Shown: positions 16,852 to 25,167 of the stretch, piece after piece | Position numbering within the stretch: the stretch's first letter is position 1 | Layout: every line of letters begins with the position of its first letter | Assembly (NCBI RefSeq): GCF_000759715.1 | Contig: NZ_BBLU01000006.1 | Location: 1-64,000 of the forward strand | From: Demequina mangrovi | Lineage (GTDB): Bacteria > Actinomycetota > Actinomycetes > Actinomycetales > Demequinaceae | Length of the DNA: 64,000 bases | Direction: 5' to 3' | Program-made: the position numbers and the translations under genes | Notes under the pieces: generated by a model | What the model saw: only the letters and a program-made list of their open reading frames with translations | Databases searched by the model: none | What the model was told of the DNA's origin: nothing

Positions 16852-18869
16852 TGGCCACCGTAAGGCGCAGCGCGCGCCGCCGCTGGCTGCTCGTCGCGGC
16901 GCCGGTCGCCGTCGGCGGCGTGGTCGCCGGCTTCACGCTCACCGGCGCCTCGGCGTCCACGGCGGCGGGGTATCGCACCGCCACCGTGGGCACCGGCGAC
17001 GTGACGCAGACCCTCACCGCGACGGGGTCGCTGTCCTCGGCGAGCCGCGCGGACCTGGCGTTCCAGGTCGAGGGCACGGTCGCCGAGGTGCTCGTGAGCG
17101 CGGGCGACGTGGTCGAGGCGGGCGACGTGCTCGCGACGCTCGACACCGGCGATCTCGAGGACGCGGTGTCGGAGGCCAAGGAGGCGCTCGCCGACGCGAA
17201 GGAGGCGCTCGCCGACGACCTCGAGGCGCAGAGCAGCGGGACCTCGTCGAGCACCACCACGTCCGCGTCGTACTCCTCGGGCGGCTCGACCGGCACCGTG
17301 ACGGTGACGTCGGCGCTGTACGTCCCGGGCTCGACCGCGAGCACGGTCGCGGTCGCGGATCCCGCGGACGATGCGCCGGACCCCGCCGCGGAGGTCACGG
17401 ACGCGGTCGCCGCGGCTCGGGCGGCGCTGGTCGCGGCCCAGGACGCGCTGCTCGCGCAGTACGACGTCGCGACCGCGCTGCTCGCCGAGGCCGAGACGGC
17501 CGCCGCGACCGCGCAGACGGTGTGCGCGGACTTCGCCGCATCCGGGGGCGCGGACGAGGCGTCGGACGACGCCTCCGCGGACTCCACCGACGGCGCTTCC
17601 GACGACTCCGCCGAAGATGCGGACGACGCCACGGATGACGCCGACGGCTCGGCCGATGCCGCCGCCGACCTCGCCGAGGCGCTCGAGGCGTGCCAGACGG
17701 CCACCGCGGATGCGCTCGAGGCGTCCCAGGACTCGATCGCCGCGCAGGCGACTCTCATGGAGCTCGCCCGTGCCGTCGACGCGGCCGTCGCCGCCCTGCA
17801 GGACGCGATCGCCGCATCGTCCACCGGGACCGATGGCGGCACGGGAACCGGCTCCGGCAGCGACGGCGCGGGCCCCGACGCCGGGACCGGCGGCGACGGC
17901 TCCGACGCGGGGACGGACGGGGGATCGACCGCGGGTCCGGGCGACGGCGGGTCCATGCCCGTCGACGGCGACACCGCGGCAGGCGACGACCAGTCGGGCG
18001 ACACCATGGGCGACAGCGGCCTCGACGACTCGTCGGCGCAGAGCGGCATGAGCGGCGACGCGAGCGGGGACAGCTCCGACTCCGTCCCGAGCGCGGCCGA
18101 CATCCTCGCGGACAAGGCGGAGATCACCGCGGCCAAGGCCGACCTCGCGGTCGCCCGGGCCCAGCTCGAGCACGCCGACCTCACCGCTCCCGTGGCGGGC
18201 ACGATCATGGACGTCGGGATCGAGGCGGACGCCTCGGTGAGCGCGGGCGACACGTCGTCCGCGATCACGCTCGTCGCCGACAACTCCTACCTTGTCGAGC
18301 TCGCCATGAGCCTGACCGAGGCGCAGCTTCTCGCGGTCGGCCAGGATGCGGAGCTCACGCTCACGAGCACGGGCGAGGTGGTCGAGGGCACGGTGTCGAG
18401 CGTGAGCAACGTCAACACGGGCAACGACTACTCGCCGTCCTACGCGGTGACCATCGGCGTCCCCGATCCCGGCTTCGAGATCCGGATCGGTGCGGCCACG
18501 CGGCTGCAGATCACCGTGGCGGGCGCGTCCGGCGCGCTCGTGGTGCCCACCTCGGCCGTCGCGGACGCGGCGGGCGACGCGACGGTCCAGGTGATCGGGG
18601 CGGACGGCCTCGCGACGGCTGTCGCGGTCGAGATCGGCGCGATCGGCTCCGTCTACACGGAGGTGCTCTCCGGTCTCGAGAAGGGCGACGAGGTGGTGCT
18701 CGCCGACCTGGCGCTCGACGTCACCGGCGGCGATGAGGAGTCCTCCGAGAGCTCCGGCGGGCTGCTGTCCGGCATCGGCGGCGACGACGAGGAGACCGCG
18801 GGTCCGCAGCAGGGGCAGATGCCTGGCGGCGGGGGGCAGATGGGCGGCCCGCCCACCTTCAACGGCTGA
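16851..18869 (+). CDS. Second membrane fusion protein with long acidic insert
   Basis: HlyD/MacA-type adaptor of 672 residues, far longer than the usual 350-450. A membrane anchor lies near residues 10-32. The first lipoyl half is VAEVLVSAGDVVEAGDVLA (near residue 78) and the second is LTAPVAGTIMDVGIEADASV (near residue 445). Between them the hairpin is expanded by Ala-rich helices, a strongly acidic Asp/Ser/Ala stretch (about 235-280) and a Gly/Asp/Thr-rich linker (about 325-420). Two cysteines flank the acidic stretch. The end is Gly/Met-rich (QMPGGGGQMGGPP). It starts at the lipoprotein stop (TGATG). Its role beside the first adaptor is unknown. Confidence 0.8.
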   Translation: MATVRRSARRRWLLVAAPVAVGGVVAGFTLTGASASTAAGYRTATVGTGDVTQTLTATGSLSSASRADLAFQVEGTVAEVLVSAGDVVEAGDVLATLDTGDLEDAVSEAKEALADAKEALADDLEAQSSGTSSSTTTSASYSSGGSTGTVTVTSALYVPGSTASTVAVADPADDAPDPAAEVTDAVAAARAALVAAQDALLAQYDVATALLAEAETAAATAQTVCADFAASGGADEASDDASADSTDGASDDSAEDADDATDDADGSADAAADLAEALEACQTATADALEASQDSIAAQATLMELARAVDAAVAALQDAIAASSTGTDGGTGTGSGSDGAGPDAGTGGDGSDAGTDGGSTAGPGDGGSMPVDGDTAAGDDQSGDTMGDSGLDDSSAQSGMSGDASGDSSDSVPSAADILADKAEITAAKADLAVARAQLEHADLTAPVAGTIMDVGIEADASVSAGDTSSAITLVADNSYLVELAMSLTEAQLLAVGQDAELTLTSTGEVVEGTVSSVSNVNTGNDYSPSYAVTIGVPDPGFEIRIGAATRLQITVAGASGALVVPTSAVADAAGDATVQVIGADGLATAVAVEIGAIGSVYTEVLSGLEKGDEVVLADLALDVTGGDEESSESSGGLLSGIGGDDEETAGPQQGQMPGGGGQMGGPPTFNG

Positions 18870-18903
18870 ACCGGCGGCGCATCGTCCACCCGGAGGCGCC
18901 CGG

Positions 18904-18909
18904 TACGCT
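18904..18909 (+). promoter_or_regulatory. Leaderless promoter of dapB
   Basis: TACGCT lies 6 nt before the ATG at 18916. A GGACGATGC copy (minus strand, 18879-18887) lies 17 bp further upstream. Confidence 0.55.
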
Positions 18910-18915
18910 CGACGC

Positions 18916-19659
18916 ATGATCTCCGTCGCCGTGCTGGGCGCCTCCGGGCGCATGGGTTCCCATGTGATCGAGGCGGTGAACGGGGCCCCCGACCTCGAGC
19001 TCGCCGCCGCCGTCGACCATGACGGGTCGGTGGCCGACGCCGCCCGTGCGGGCGCGCAGGTCGCCGTCGACTTCACGGTGCCGAGCGCGACCGAGGCCAA
19101 CGTCCACGCCCTCATCGACGCCGGGATCCACGCGGTGGTCGGCACCACCGGCTGGACCGAGGAGGCGCTGCTGCGCGTCGAGGAGCACCTCAAGGAGCGG
19201 CCGGAGCTGGGCGTGCTGATCGCGCCCAACTTCGCTCTCGGCGCGGTGCTGTCGATGCGCTTCGCGGCCGCCGCGGCGCGCTACTTCGAGTCCGTGGAGA
19301 TCGTCGAGCTCCACCACCCCGACAAGGTCGACGCGCCGTCGGGGACCGCGACGCACACCGCGATGGGCATCGCCGCCGCCCGCGCCGCCGCCGGCATCGG
19401 CCCCTCGCCCGACGCCACCACGCATGATCCCGAGGGTGCGCGCGGCGCCGTCATCGAAGGCGTGCACGTGCACGCGGTGCGCCTGCGCGGGCTCGTCGCG
19501 CACGAGGAGATCCTGCTGGGCAACCCGGGGGAGCAGCTGACCATCCGCACCGACAGCTTCGACCGCGTGAGCTTCATGCCGGGCGTGCTGCTCGGCGTGC
19601 GCGAGGTCGCGAGGCACCCGGGCCTCACCGTCGGGCTCGACGGGTACATGGCGCTGTGA
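18916..19659 (+). CDS. dapB: 4-hydroxy-tetrahydrodipicolinate reductase
   Basis: DapB (247 aa) reduces the DapA product with NAD(P)H in the diaminopimelate/lysine pathway. The Rossmann motif GASGRMG is at residues 8-14. The GTTGW segment and the catalytic E-LHHPDKVDAPSGTA region are present. The frame is open upstream to 18733, but the ATG at 18916 gives the canonical N-terminus and follows a -10 element. dapA and dapF of the same pathway are also in the window. The stop overlaps the next gene's GTG. Confidence 0.96.
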   Translation: MISVAVLGASGRMGSHVIEAVNGAPDLELAAAVDHDGSVADAARAGAQVAVDFTVPSATEANVHALIDAGIHAVVGTTGWTEEALLRVEEHLKERPELGVLIAPNFALGAVLSMRFAAAAARYFESVEIVELHHPDKVDAPSGTATHTAMGIAAARAAAGIGPSPDATTHDPEGARGAVIEGVHVHAVRLRGLVAHEEILLGNPGEQLTIRTDSFDRVSFMPGVLLGVREVARHPGLTVGLDGYMAL

Positions 19660-20114
19660 GCGTGATCCGGCGGCCGGCGTTCATGGCCGCGGTCGCCACG
19701 ACGCTGCTCGCCGTCCTGCTGCTTGGCTTCGTCACCAACATCGCGATCGCGCTGCTGGGCTCGTCAGGCGTGATCGGGAAGCTGCTCGGCGTGCTGGTGC
19801 TCGTGATCCCCGCGATCGCGATCTGGTACCTCGTCCACGAGTGGCGGCTCGGCATCACGGTGCAGCGGATGTCGACGCGGCTCGAGTCCGAGGACCGGCT
19901 CCCGCGTCATGACGGCGCCCGCACCGCTGCGGGACGGCTGACCGAGGAGGCGGCGCTCGACGTGTACGAGGTCGCGCGGCGCGGCGTCGAGATCGCGCCG
20001 GAGGACTGGGCGGCGTGGTTCCACCTCGCCTTCGCGTACGACGAGGTCAAGGAGAAGGCCGAGGCGCGCAAGGCGCTGCGGCACGCCGCGGCGCTGTTCC
20101 GCGCGCAGCGCTGA
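19656..20114 (+). CDS. Small membrane protein with TPR-like C-terminus
   Basis: Unrecognised conserved-looking protein of 152 residues. Two membrane segments (about residues 9-30 and 38-58) are followed by a soluble region whose end, EIAPEDWAAWFHLAFAYDEVKEKAEARKAL, spans about residues 112-141 and resembles one TPR hairpin. It starts with GTG overlapping the dapB stop (GTGA), so it is co-translated with dapB. Homologues after dapB exist in other actinobacteria as far as I recall. Function unknown. Confidence 0.75.
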   Translation: MSVIRRPAFMAAVATTLLAVLLLGFVTNIAIALLGSSGVIGKLLGVLVLVIPAIAIWYLVHEWRLGITVQRMSTRLESEDRLPRHDGARTAAGRLTEEAALDVYEVARRGVEIAPEDWAAWFHLAFAYDEVKEKAEARKALRHAAALFRAQR

Positions 20115-20123
20115 GCGCGGTCT

Positions 20124-20606
20124 CTACAGTCCCGCGCGGTACATGATCTCGACGAGGTCGCCCTCGGGACCCTCGAGCGTGCGGCGCACGCCGCCCTCCG
20201 CGAGACCCGCGGACGTGAGGAACGCGATCCGCGCCTCGTCCCCCTCGAGGGCCCACGCGCGCACGTCCTCGCGGCCCTGGACGCGCAGCGTGTCGATGCA
20301 TGCGGAGAGCAGCCGCGACGCGTGGCCCGCGCGACGGTGCTCGGGCGCGACCTCGAGCGCCATGATCTCGCCCGGCTGGAGCGCGGCGAAGCCCACCACG
20401 CGCGGACCGTCGCACGCGACGAACACCTTGTGCTCGCGCGACGGCGCCGCGACGATCGCGGCGGCCCAGCGCGCACGGACCTCGTCCTCGGGCAACGCGT
20501 CGACCGCGTCGCCCAGCCAGCCGCGCCACGCGGCGAGCTGGATCGCGGCGATGGCGTCCTCGTCGCCGGGGACGGCGGGGCGGGCGGAGACGTCGGCGTG
20601 GATCAT
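20124..20606 (-). CDS. GNAT family N-acetyltransferase
   Basis: Acetyl-CoA-dependent acetyltransferase of 160 residues. The acetyl-CoA pyrophosphate loop is in EVAPEHRRAGHASRLL (near residue 90), preceded by the strand VVGFAALQPGEIMALEV. The substrate cannot be predicted. A TAGGCT element lies 7 nt before its ATG, so it is probably leaderless, divergent from the ZIP gene and convergent with the preceding membrane protein gene. Confidence 0.85.
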   Translation of the reverse strand: MIHADVSARPAVPGDEDAIAAIQLAAWRGWLGDAVDALPEDEVRARWAAAIVAAPSREHKVFVACDGPRVVGFAALQPGEIMALEVAPEHRRAGHASRLLSACIDTLRVQGREDVRAWALEGDEARIAFLTSAGLAEGGVRRTLEGPEGDLVEIMYRAGL

Positions 20607-20613
20607 GCGGACC

Positions 20614-20619
20614 AGCCTA
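20614..20619 (-). promoter_or_regulatory. Leaderless promoter of the GNAT gene
   Basis: Minus-strand TAGGCT 7 nt before the ATG at 20606. Confidence 0.5.
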
Positions 20620-20631
20620 GGGGCGTCCGGC

Positions 20632-20637
20632 TAGCGT
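20632..20637 (+). promoter_or_regulatory. Leaderless promoter of the ZIP gene
   Basis: TAGCGT 6 nt before the ATG at 20644. The 19 bases from 20630 are identical to those at the sulP start (minus strand, 26862-26880). Confidence 0.6.
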
Positions 20638-20643
20638 GAAGGC

Positions 20644-21405
20644 ATGGAGGTCCTCACCACCGCGCTGGCCGCGGGTCTCGGCATCGGCACGCTGCTGGTG
20701 GGCGCCGCGATCGCGCTGGTGTGGGACGTGCCGCGGCGCATCGTCGCCGCGGTGATGGCCTTCGGCGCCGGGATCATGCTCGCGACGCTCGCGCTCGAGC
20801 TGGTGGTCGAGGCCCGCGACGCGGGCGGCGTGTGGCCGGTGGTCCTGGGATTCGCCGGGGGAGCGGTGCTGTACGTCGGCGGCGACAGGCTGGTCCAGCG
20901 CCTGGTCGCGCGGCACGATGCGCGCGAGCGGGCCTCGCGCAACATCACCGCGCGCCGAGGCGGCGACGAGCCGGGCGGCGGGGGCGCCTTCGCGGTCGGC
21001 GCGTTGCTCGACGGGATCCCCGAGGCCGTCGTCATCGGGCTGTCCGTGGCGCTGAGCGGGTCCTTCCCCGTGGCGATCGTGGTCGCCATCGGGCTGAGCA
21101 ACATCCCCGAGGGGCTCGCGGGCAGCGTCGCGATGCTCCGGAAGGGTCGCTCCCCGCGCCTGATCCTCGGGCTGTGGACGGTCATCACCGGGATCGCGAT
21201 GGCGGCGGCCGTGCTCGGCGTCGCGGCGCTCGCCGACGCCCCGGTCAAGGTGCTCGCGGTCGTCGTGTCGGTGGCGGCAGGCGCGCTGCTCGCGATGGTC
21301 GCCAACGCGATGATCCCGGAGGCCTTCGAGGAGGACCACTGGGCGACCGGTCTCATCGCCGCCGCGGGCTTCCTCACGGCCTTCGTCATGGCCGAGCTGA
21401 CGTAG
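20644..21405 (+). CDS. ZIP family divalent metal transporter
   Basis: Membrane protein of 253 residues with about eight helices. The metal-site helices of the ZIP family are visible: DGIPEAVVIG near residue 124 and SNIPEGLAGS near 156. A third acidic motif, MIPEAFEEDH, lies near residue 225. A Gly-rich cytoplasmic loop (about 100-115) separates the two halves and lacks the His cluster of some ZIPs. Likely imports Zn or other divalent cations; direction and metal are inferred from the family. It stands alone and runs convergent to azlD. Confidence 0.85.
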   Translation: MEVLTTALAAGLGIGTLLVGAAIALVWDVPRRIVAAVMAFGAGIMLATLALELVVEARDAGGVWPVVLGFAGGAVLYVGGDRLVQRLVARHDARERASRNITARRGGDEPGGGGAFAVGALLDGIPEAVVIGLSVALSGSFPVAIVVAIGLSNIPEGLAGSVAMLRKGRSPRLILGLWTVITGIAMAAAVLGVAALADAPVKVLAVVVSVAAGALLAMVANAMIPEAFEEDHWATGLIAAAGFLTAFVMAELT

Positions 21406-21410
21406 GCGCC

Positions 21411-21734
21411 TCAGCCCCACCCGAGCGCGCGCAGCCCTGCGGCCACGCCGGCGGCGACCGCCACCACCACGATGAACGGCGCGCGCCGCCACAGCAGCAC
21501 CGCGGCGACCGCGACCGCCGCGAGGCGAGCATCGATCACCAGCGTCCGCCCGGACGCGAACGTCTGCACCGCGACGAGCGCGGACAGCAGGGAGACGGTG
21601 ACGAACGCCGCGATGCGGTGGACGCGAGGGTTCTCGAGCCAGGACTCCGGTACCGAGTGGCCCGCGAGCTTGGTGGCGAATGACAGGACCCCCGCCGCGA
21701 CGATCGCGACCCACATCCAGGCGTAGGCGCTCAT
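21411..21734 (-). CDS. azlD: AzlD-type branched-chain amino acid exporter subunit
   Basis: Small membrane protein (107 aa, about four helices) of the AzlD family, partner of AzlC in branched-chain amino acid export (BrnFE in corynebacteria). It contains the GHSVPESWLENPRV loop typical of the family (residues about 25-38). The ATG overlaps the azlC stop (ATGA), so the pair is co-translated. Confidence 0.88.
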   Translation of the reverse strand: MSAYAWMWVAIVAAGVLSFATKLAGHSVPESWLENPRVHRIAAFVTVSLLSALVAVQTFASGRTLVIDARLAAVAVAAVLLWRRAPFIVVVAVAAGVAAGLRALGWG

Positions 21735-22414
21735 TCCGGCACCTCCTCGGCGCGCGGGTGGCCCCAGCCCGCGACGATCGCGACCGCGGCGGCCGCGAGC
21801 ACCGGGACGCCCGCCGGGGTGATGGGGGTGAGCGCGAGCGCGAGCACGCACGAGGCGGCGGCGACCGCCTGCGCGCGGCGATGCGCCAGGCGCGGCCACA
21901 CCAGCGCGAGGAACGCGGCGGCCGCGGCGGCGTCGAGACCCCAGTCCGCCGGATCGCCGATGCGTGAGCCGAGCAGCGCGCCCACGAGCGTGATCGCGTT
22001 CCAGCCGAGGAAGACGCCGATGCCCGTCCACCAGAAGCCGGTCCGCCGCGCGTCGGGATCCTCGGCGGGCTGGGCGAGGGCCACCGCCGTCGACTCGTCG
22101 ATGGTGACCTGGGCGGCCGCCGCCCGCCGCCACCCGCGCATCGGCCTCATCACGGGCGCGAGCCCGACGCCGTAGAAGCCGTTGCGGAGCCCGAGGAAGG
22201 TCGAGGTCGCCACGGCCGAGAACGGGTGGCCGCCCGCGCCGATCACGCCGACGAAGGCGAACTGCGAGCCGCCCGAGAACACCAGCAGCGACAGCGCGCA
22301 CGTCTGCCACACGTCGAGGCCCGCGGCGACGGACAGCGCCCCGAAGCTCAGCCCGTAGGCGCCGGTCGCGAGCGAGACGGACAGCGCCTGCTGACGCGTC
22401 GCGTCGAGGCTCAC
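21731..22414 (-). CDS. azlC: AzlC-type branched-chain amino acid exporter subunit
   Basis: Membrane protein of 227 residues of the AzlC/BrnF family. The N-terminal family segment GAYGLSFGALSVAAGL and the loop SGGSQFAFVGV are present, followed by LGLRNGFYGV. The start is GTG at 22414, overlapping the stop of the GNAT gene upstream (GTGA). GNAT, azlC and azlD therefore form one tightly coupled operon; the GNAT may act on the exported compound or may be incidental. Confidence 0.9.
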   Translation of the reverse strand: MSLDATRQQALSVSLATGAYGLSFGALSVAAGLDVWQTCALSLLVFSGGSQFAFVGVIGAGGHPFSAVATSTFLGLRNGFYGVGLAPVMRPMRGWRRAAAAQVTIDESTAVALAQPAEDPDARRTGFWWTGIGVFLGWNAITLVGALLGSRIGDPADWGLDAAAAAAFLALVWPRLAHRRAQAVAAASCVLALALTPITPAGVPVLAAAAVAIVAGWGHPRAEEVPE

Positions 22415-23046
22415 GCGGGCCACGCGCGCTCCGCGCCGTCGGCGTCGAAGGCCGCGGGCCGCGGCGTCGAGGCGAGCGGCCCGGACGCGAGCGCCTCGCG
22501 CGTCGCCCACCAGGTCACGCCGGGCTCCTTGGTGCCGCCGTCGAAGCACGCCTCGCCGCACGTCTCGCGCCGCGTGAAGCCCAGCCGCGCCGGCACCGCC
22601 GCGCTGCGCGCGTTCGACGCCGCGTGGGAGATGTCGACGATGGCCGCGCCGGCCAGCTCGAGCGCCACGCGCGCGAGCGCGGCCGAGGCCTCGGTCACCA
22701 GGCCGGCGCCCTGGTGCGCGGCGTCGATCCAGTAGCCGATCATCAGCCGCTCCGGGTCCGTGCCGACGTGGAAGCCGGTACCGCCCACCAGCGTCCCCGC
22801 GTGATCGAACATCCCGAGGACGAACTCGGTGCCGGCCTCGGCCTGCGCGTTCACGTCCTCGATCCACGCGCGCCGCTGCTCGACGCTCTGGGGCTCGAAG
22901 GCGATCCACTCCATGTAGCGCGCGAGGTGATCGATGTTGCGCGCGACGGTCGCGGCGAGCGCCTCCGCGTCCGCGGCCTCGTAGCGGCGCAGGACCAGGC
23001 GCTCGGTCTCGATGCGCGCAGGGACATGCCAGGTCATGGCGTTCAT
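22411..23046 (-). CDS. GNAT acetyltransferase, RimJ/RimL type
   Basis: Acetyltransferase of 211 residues with the RimJ/L pattern: RIETERLVLRRYEAADAEAL at the N-terminus, strand MIGYWIDAAHQGAGLVTEA with the acetyl-CoA loop, and NARSAAVPARLGF near the end. The C-terminus carries about 35 residues beyond the fold. The start may be the ATG at 23046 or at 23037; a CAGGAT 7 nt before 23037 favours the latter. It overlaps azlC by GTGA. Confidence 0.85.
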   Translation of the reverse strand: MNAMTWHVPARIETERLVLRRYEAADAEALAATVARNIDHLARYMEWIAFEPQSVEQRRAWIEDVNAQAEAGTEFVLGMFDHAGTLVGGTGFHVGTDPERLMIGYWIDAAHQGAGLVTEASAALARVALELAGAAIVDISHAASNARSAAVPARLGFTRRETCGEACFDGGTKEPGVTWWATREALASGPLASTPRPAAFDADGAERAWPA

Positions 23047-23089
23047 CCTGGCATCGAGGGCGGGGGCCACGGAACGGTCCCGCGGCACC

Positions 23090-23614
23090 TCAGTCCTGGC
23101 GGTGACCCTCGGCGGGGACGTAGGTGACGAAGCGGTACGTCAGCCCCGAGGCGGACGTCGCGGGCTCGGTGGAGGCCGCCACGGACCAGTCGTCGGCGGC
23201 GAGGTCGGGGGCGAACGTGTCGCCCGCGACCAGCGTGTCGATCTCGGTGATCTCGAGCGCGTCGGCATGCGCGAGCGCGTCGGCGAACAGGCCCGCGCCG
23301 CCGATCACCCAGGTGTCGGTCCCCGGCGAGAGCGTCGCGGCCGTCTCGAGGGCATCGTGCAGGGACGATGCCCCGGTCGCGCCGTCGGGAGCGTCGCCGG
23401 AGGTCACCACGATGTTGACGCGGCCCGGCAGGGGCCGGAAGCGGGGAGGCAGCGACTCCCAGGTGCGCCTGCCCATGATGACGGCGTGGCCGCGGGTGAG
23501 CGCCTGGAAGTGCGCGAGATCCTCGGGGAGGTGCCACGGCATCGTGCCGTCGAGCCCGATCACCGGGCGGTCGGCGAGGTCGCGCGCCTGGGCCCAGATC
23601 GCCTTGATCGCCAC
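23090..23614 (-). CDS. dfrA: Dihydrofolate reductase
   Basis: DHFR (174 aa) reduces dihydrofolate, regenerating the cofactor consumed by ThyA. The active-site segment GLDGTMPWHLPEDLAHF (the PWH-PED motif with the conserved Asp/Glu), the NADPH motif MGRRTWESLP and the GGAGLFADAL loop are all present. The start is GTG at 23614, 8 nt after the thyA stop, with no strong ribosome site. thyA-dfrA is the conserved actinobacterial pair. Confidence 0.95.
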   Translation of the reverse strand: MAIKAIWAQARDLADRPVIGLDGTMPWHLPEDLAHFQALTRGHAVIMGRRTWESLPPRFRPLPGRVNIVVTSGDAPDGATGASSLHDALETAATLSPGTDTWVIGGAGLFADALAHADALEITEIDTLVAGDTFAPDLAADDWSVAASTEPATSASGLTYRFVTYVPAEGHRQD

Positions 23615-23622
23615 GGGCGCGC

Positions 23623-24426
23623 TCAGACCGCCACGGGCGCCTTGATGCCCGGGTGGTGCTGGTAGTTCTCGATGACCACGTCGTCGATGTCGTAGTCGAA
23701 CAGCGAGTCCTTCTTCTCGAGCCGCAGCGTCGGGTACGGGAACGGGTCGCGCGAGAGCTGGCGCTCGACCTGCTCGAAGTGGTTCGAGTAGATGTGGCAG
23801 TCGCCGCCGGTCCAGACGAAGTCGCCCACCTCGAGCCCGGTCTCGGCCGCGATCATGTGGGTGAGCAGAGCGTAGGACGCGATGTTGAACGGCACGCCGA
23901 GGAACAGGTCCGCGCTGCGCTGGTAGAGCTGGCAGCTCAGCCTTCCGTCCGCGACGTAGAACTGGAACATCGCGTGGCACGGCGGCAGCGCCATCTCGTC
24001 CACGAGCGCGGGGTTCCAGGCGGTCACCATGTGGCGGCGCGAGTCGGGGTTGGAACGGATCGACTCGACGACGTTCGCGATCTGGTCGACGTGGCGGCCG
24101 TCCGGCGCGGGCCACGAACGCCACTGGTAGCCGTAGACCGGCCCGAGCTCGCCGTCCTCGTCCGCCCACTCGTCCCAGATGGTGATCCCGCGCTCCTGGA
24201 GCCAGCGCACGTTGGTCTCGCCGCGCAGGAACCACAGCAGCTCGCCGACCACGGAGCGCACGTGCACGCGCTTGGTGGTGATGAGCGGGAAGCCCTGCGA
24301 GAGGTCGTAGCGGATCTGACGGCCGAAGACCGAGACGGTGCCGGTGCCGGTCCGGTCACCCTTGGGGGTGCCGGTGGCCATCACGTCGCGCAGCAGGTCC
24401 TCGTACGGGGTGGGGATCGCGGTCAC
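23623..24426 (-). CDS. thyA: Thymidylate synthase ThyA
   Basis: ThyA (267 aa) methylates dUMP using methylene-tetrahydrofolate. The catalytic Cys150 lies in [12 protein letters not shown], and the dUMP-binding [19 protein letters not shown] and GDCHIYSNH segments are intact. The open frame runs much further upstream, but the GTG at 24426 lies 7 nt after TACGCT and gives the family N-terminus [12 protein letters not shown]. Confidence 0.97.
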   Translation of the reverse strand: MTAIPTPYEDLLRDVMATGTPKGDRTGTGTVSVFGRQIRYDLSQGFPLITTKRVHVRSVVGELLWFLRGETNVRWLQERGITIWDEWADEDGELGPVYGYQWRSWPAPDGRHVDQIANVVESIRSNPDSRRHMVTAWNPALVDEMALPPCHAMFQFYVADGRLSCQLYQRSADLFLGVPFNIASYALLTHMIAAETGLEVGDFVWTGGDCHIYSNHFEQVERQLSRDPFPYPTLRLEKKDSLFDYDIDDVVIENYQHHPGIKAPVAV

Positions 24427-24433
24427 GGGGTCC

Positions 24434-24439
24434 AGCGTA
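24434..24439 (-). promoter_or_regulatory. Leaderless promoter of thyA
   Basis: Minus-strand TACGCT 7 nt before the GTG at 24426. Confidence 0.55.
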
Positions 24440-24488
24440 CGCGCGGGGTCGGACGAAGCGGCGGCGCCCTCGCCGGAGCAGGCCGGCG

Positions 24489-25166
24489 TCAGAGCTGCCC
24501 GAGCCCCTTGCCGAGCATCTCGACGCCGAGCACGAGCAGCAGCACCGCCATGATGAGCGCGTTGTTGGCTGCCAGCCATGCACGGAGCGTGTCGAGCGGA
24601 CCGCGCATCCGCTCGGCGGCCGCCAGGTACGCGATGACGGGCACGGCGACCGTCGACGCGGCGAGCACGGTGAAGACGACGAGGGCCACGGCGGTGGTCC
24701 CGGTGGGCATGGTGTCGGTGGCACCCGCGCCGATCGAGATGCCCGCGCTCGCGCACAGCAGCAGGTTCTTGGGGTTGACGCCCGACATGAGGAAGCCGAA
24801 GGCGAGCGCTCGGGGCAGGGTGAAGCGGTCGATGGCGCCCATCCAGGAGGGCAGGGGCGCCTCCTCGCCGGCGGCGGGACGCGCACGCCACGAGCGTGCC
24901 GCGAGGAGCAGCAGCAGCGCACCCAGCGTCAGCTGCGCGATGCCCACCGCGGCGACGGACTCGCCCGTGCCCTCCGTGTACGACCCCGAGAGCGCGATGA
25001 ACGCCGTCGTCGCGACGAGGATCCCCAGCACCCAGCCGAGCAGGAAGCCCACCCCGGTGACGCGCGCTTGCGGCGACAGCAGCATGAGGATCGCCGCGAT
25101 GATGGGGATCGGGCTGATCGCCACTCCGACGGCCAGAGGCAGGACCCCTCCGATGACGGCACCCAT
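24489..25166 (-). CDS. GAP family (Sap/SfLAP) membrane protein
   Basis: Six-helix membrane protein of 225 residues. The N-terminus ([21 protein letters not shown]) and the central [15 protein letters not shown] match the GAP family (peptidoglycolipid-addressing proteins), related to LysE exporters. In mycobacteria such proteins help move glycolipids or sulfolipid to the surface. It starts 1 nt after the sulP stop, so it is probably in one transcript with sulP. The actual substrate is unknown. Confidence 0.75.
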   Translation of the reverse strand: MGAVIGGVLPLAVGVAISPIPIIAAILMLLSPQARVTGVGFLLGWVLGILVATTAFIALSGSYTEGTGESVAAVGIAQLTLGALLLLLAARSWRARPAAGEEAPLPSWMGAIDRFTLPRALAFGFLMSGVNPKNLLLCASAGISIGAGATDTMPTGTTAVALVVFTVLAASTVAVPVIAYLAAAERMRGPLDTLRAWLAANNALIMAVLLLVLGVEMLGKGLGQL

Positions 25167-25167
25167 G

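Noticed and set aside
23609-23640. Direct repeat CGCCACGGGCGC at the thyA end and dfrA start
   Set aside because: Both copies are explained by similar codons for short Val-Ala stretches; too short to argue for an operator.
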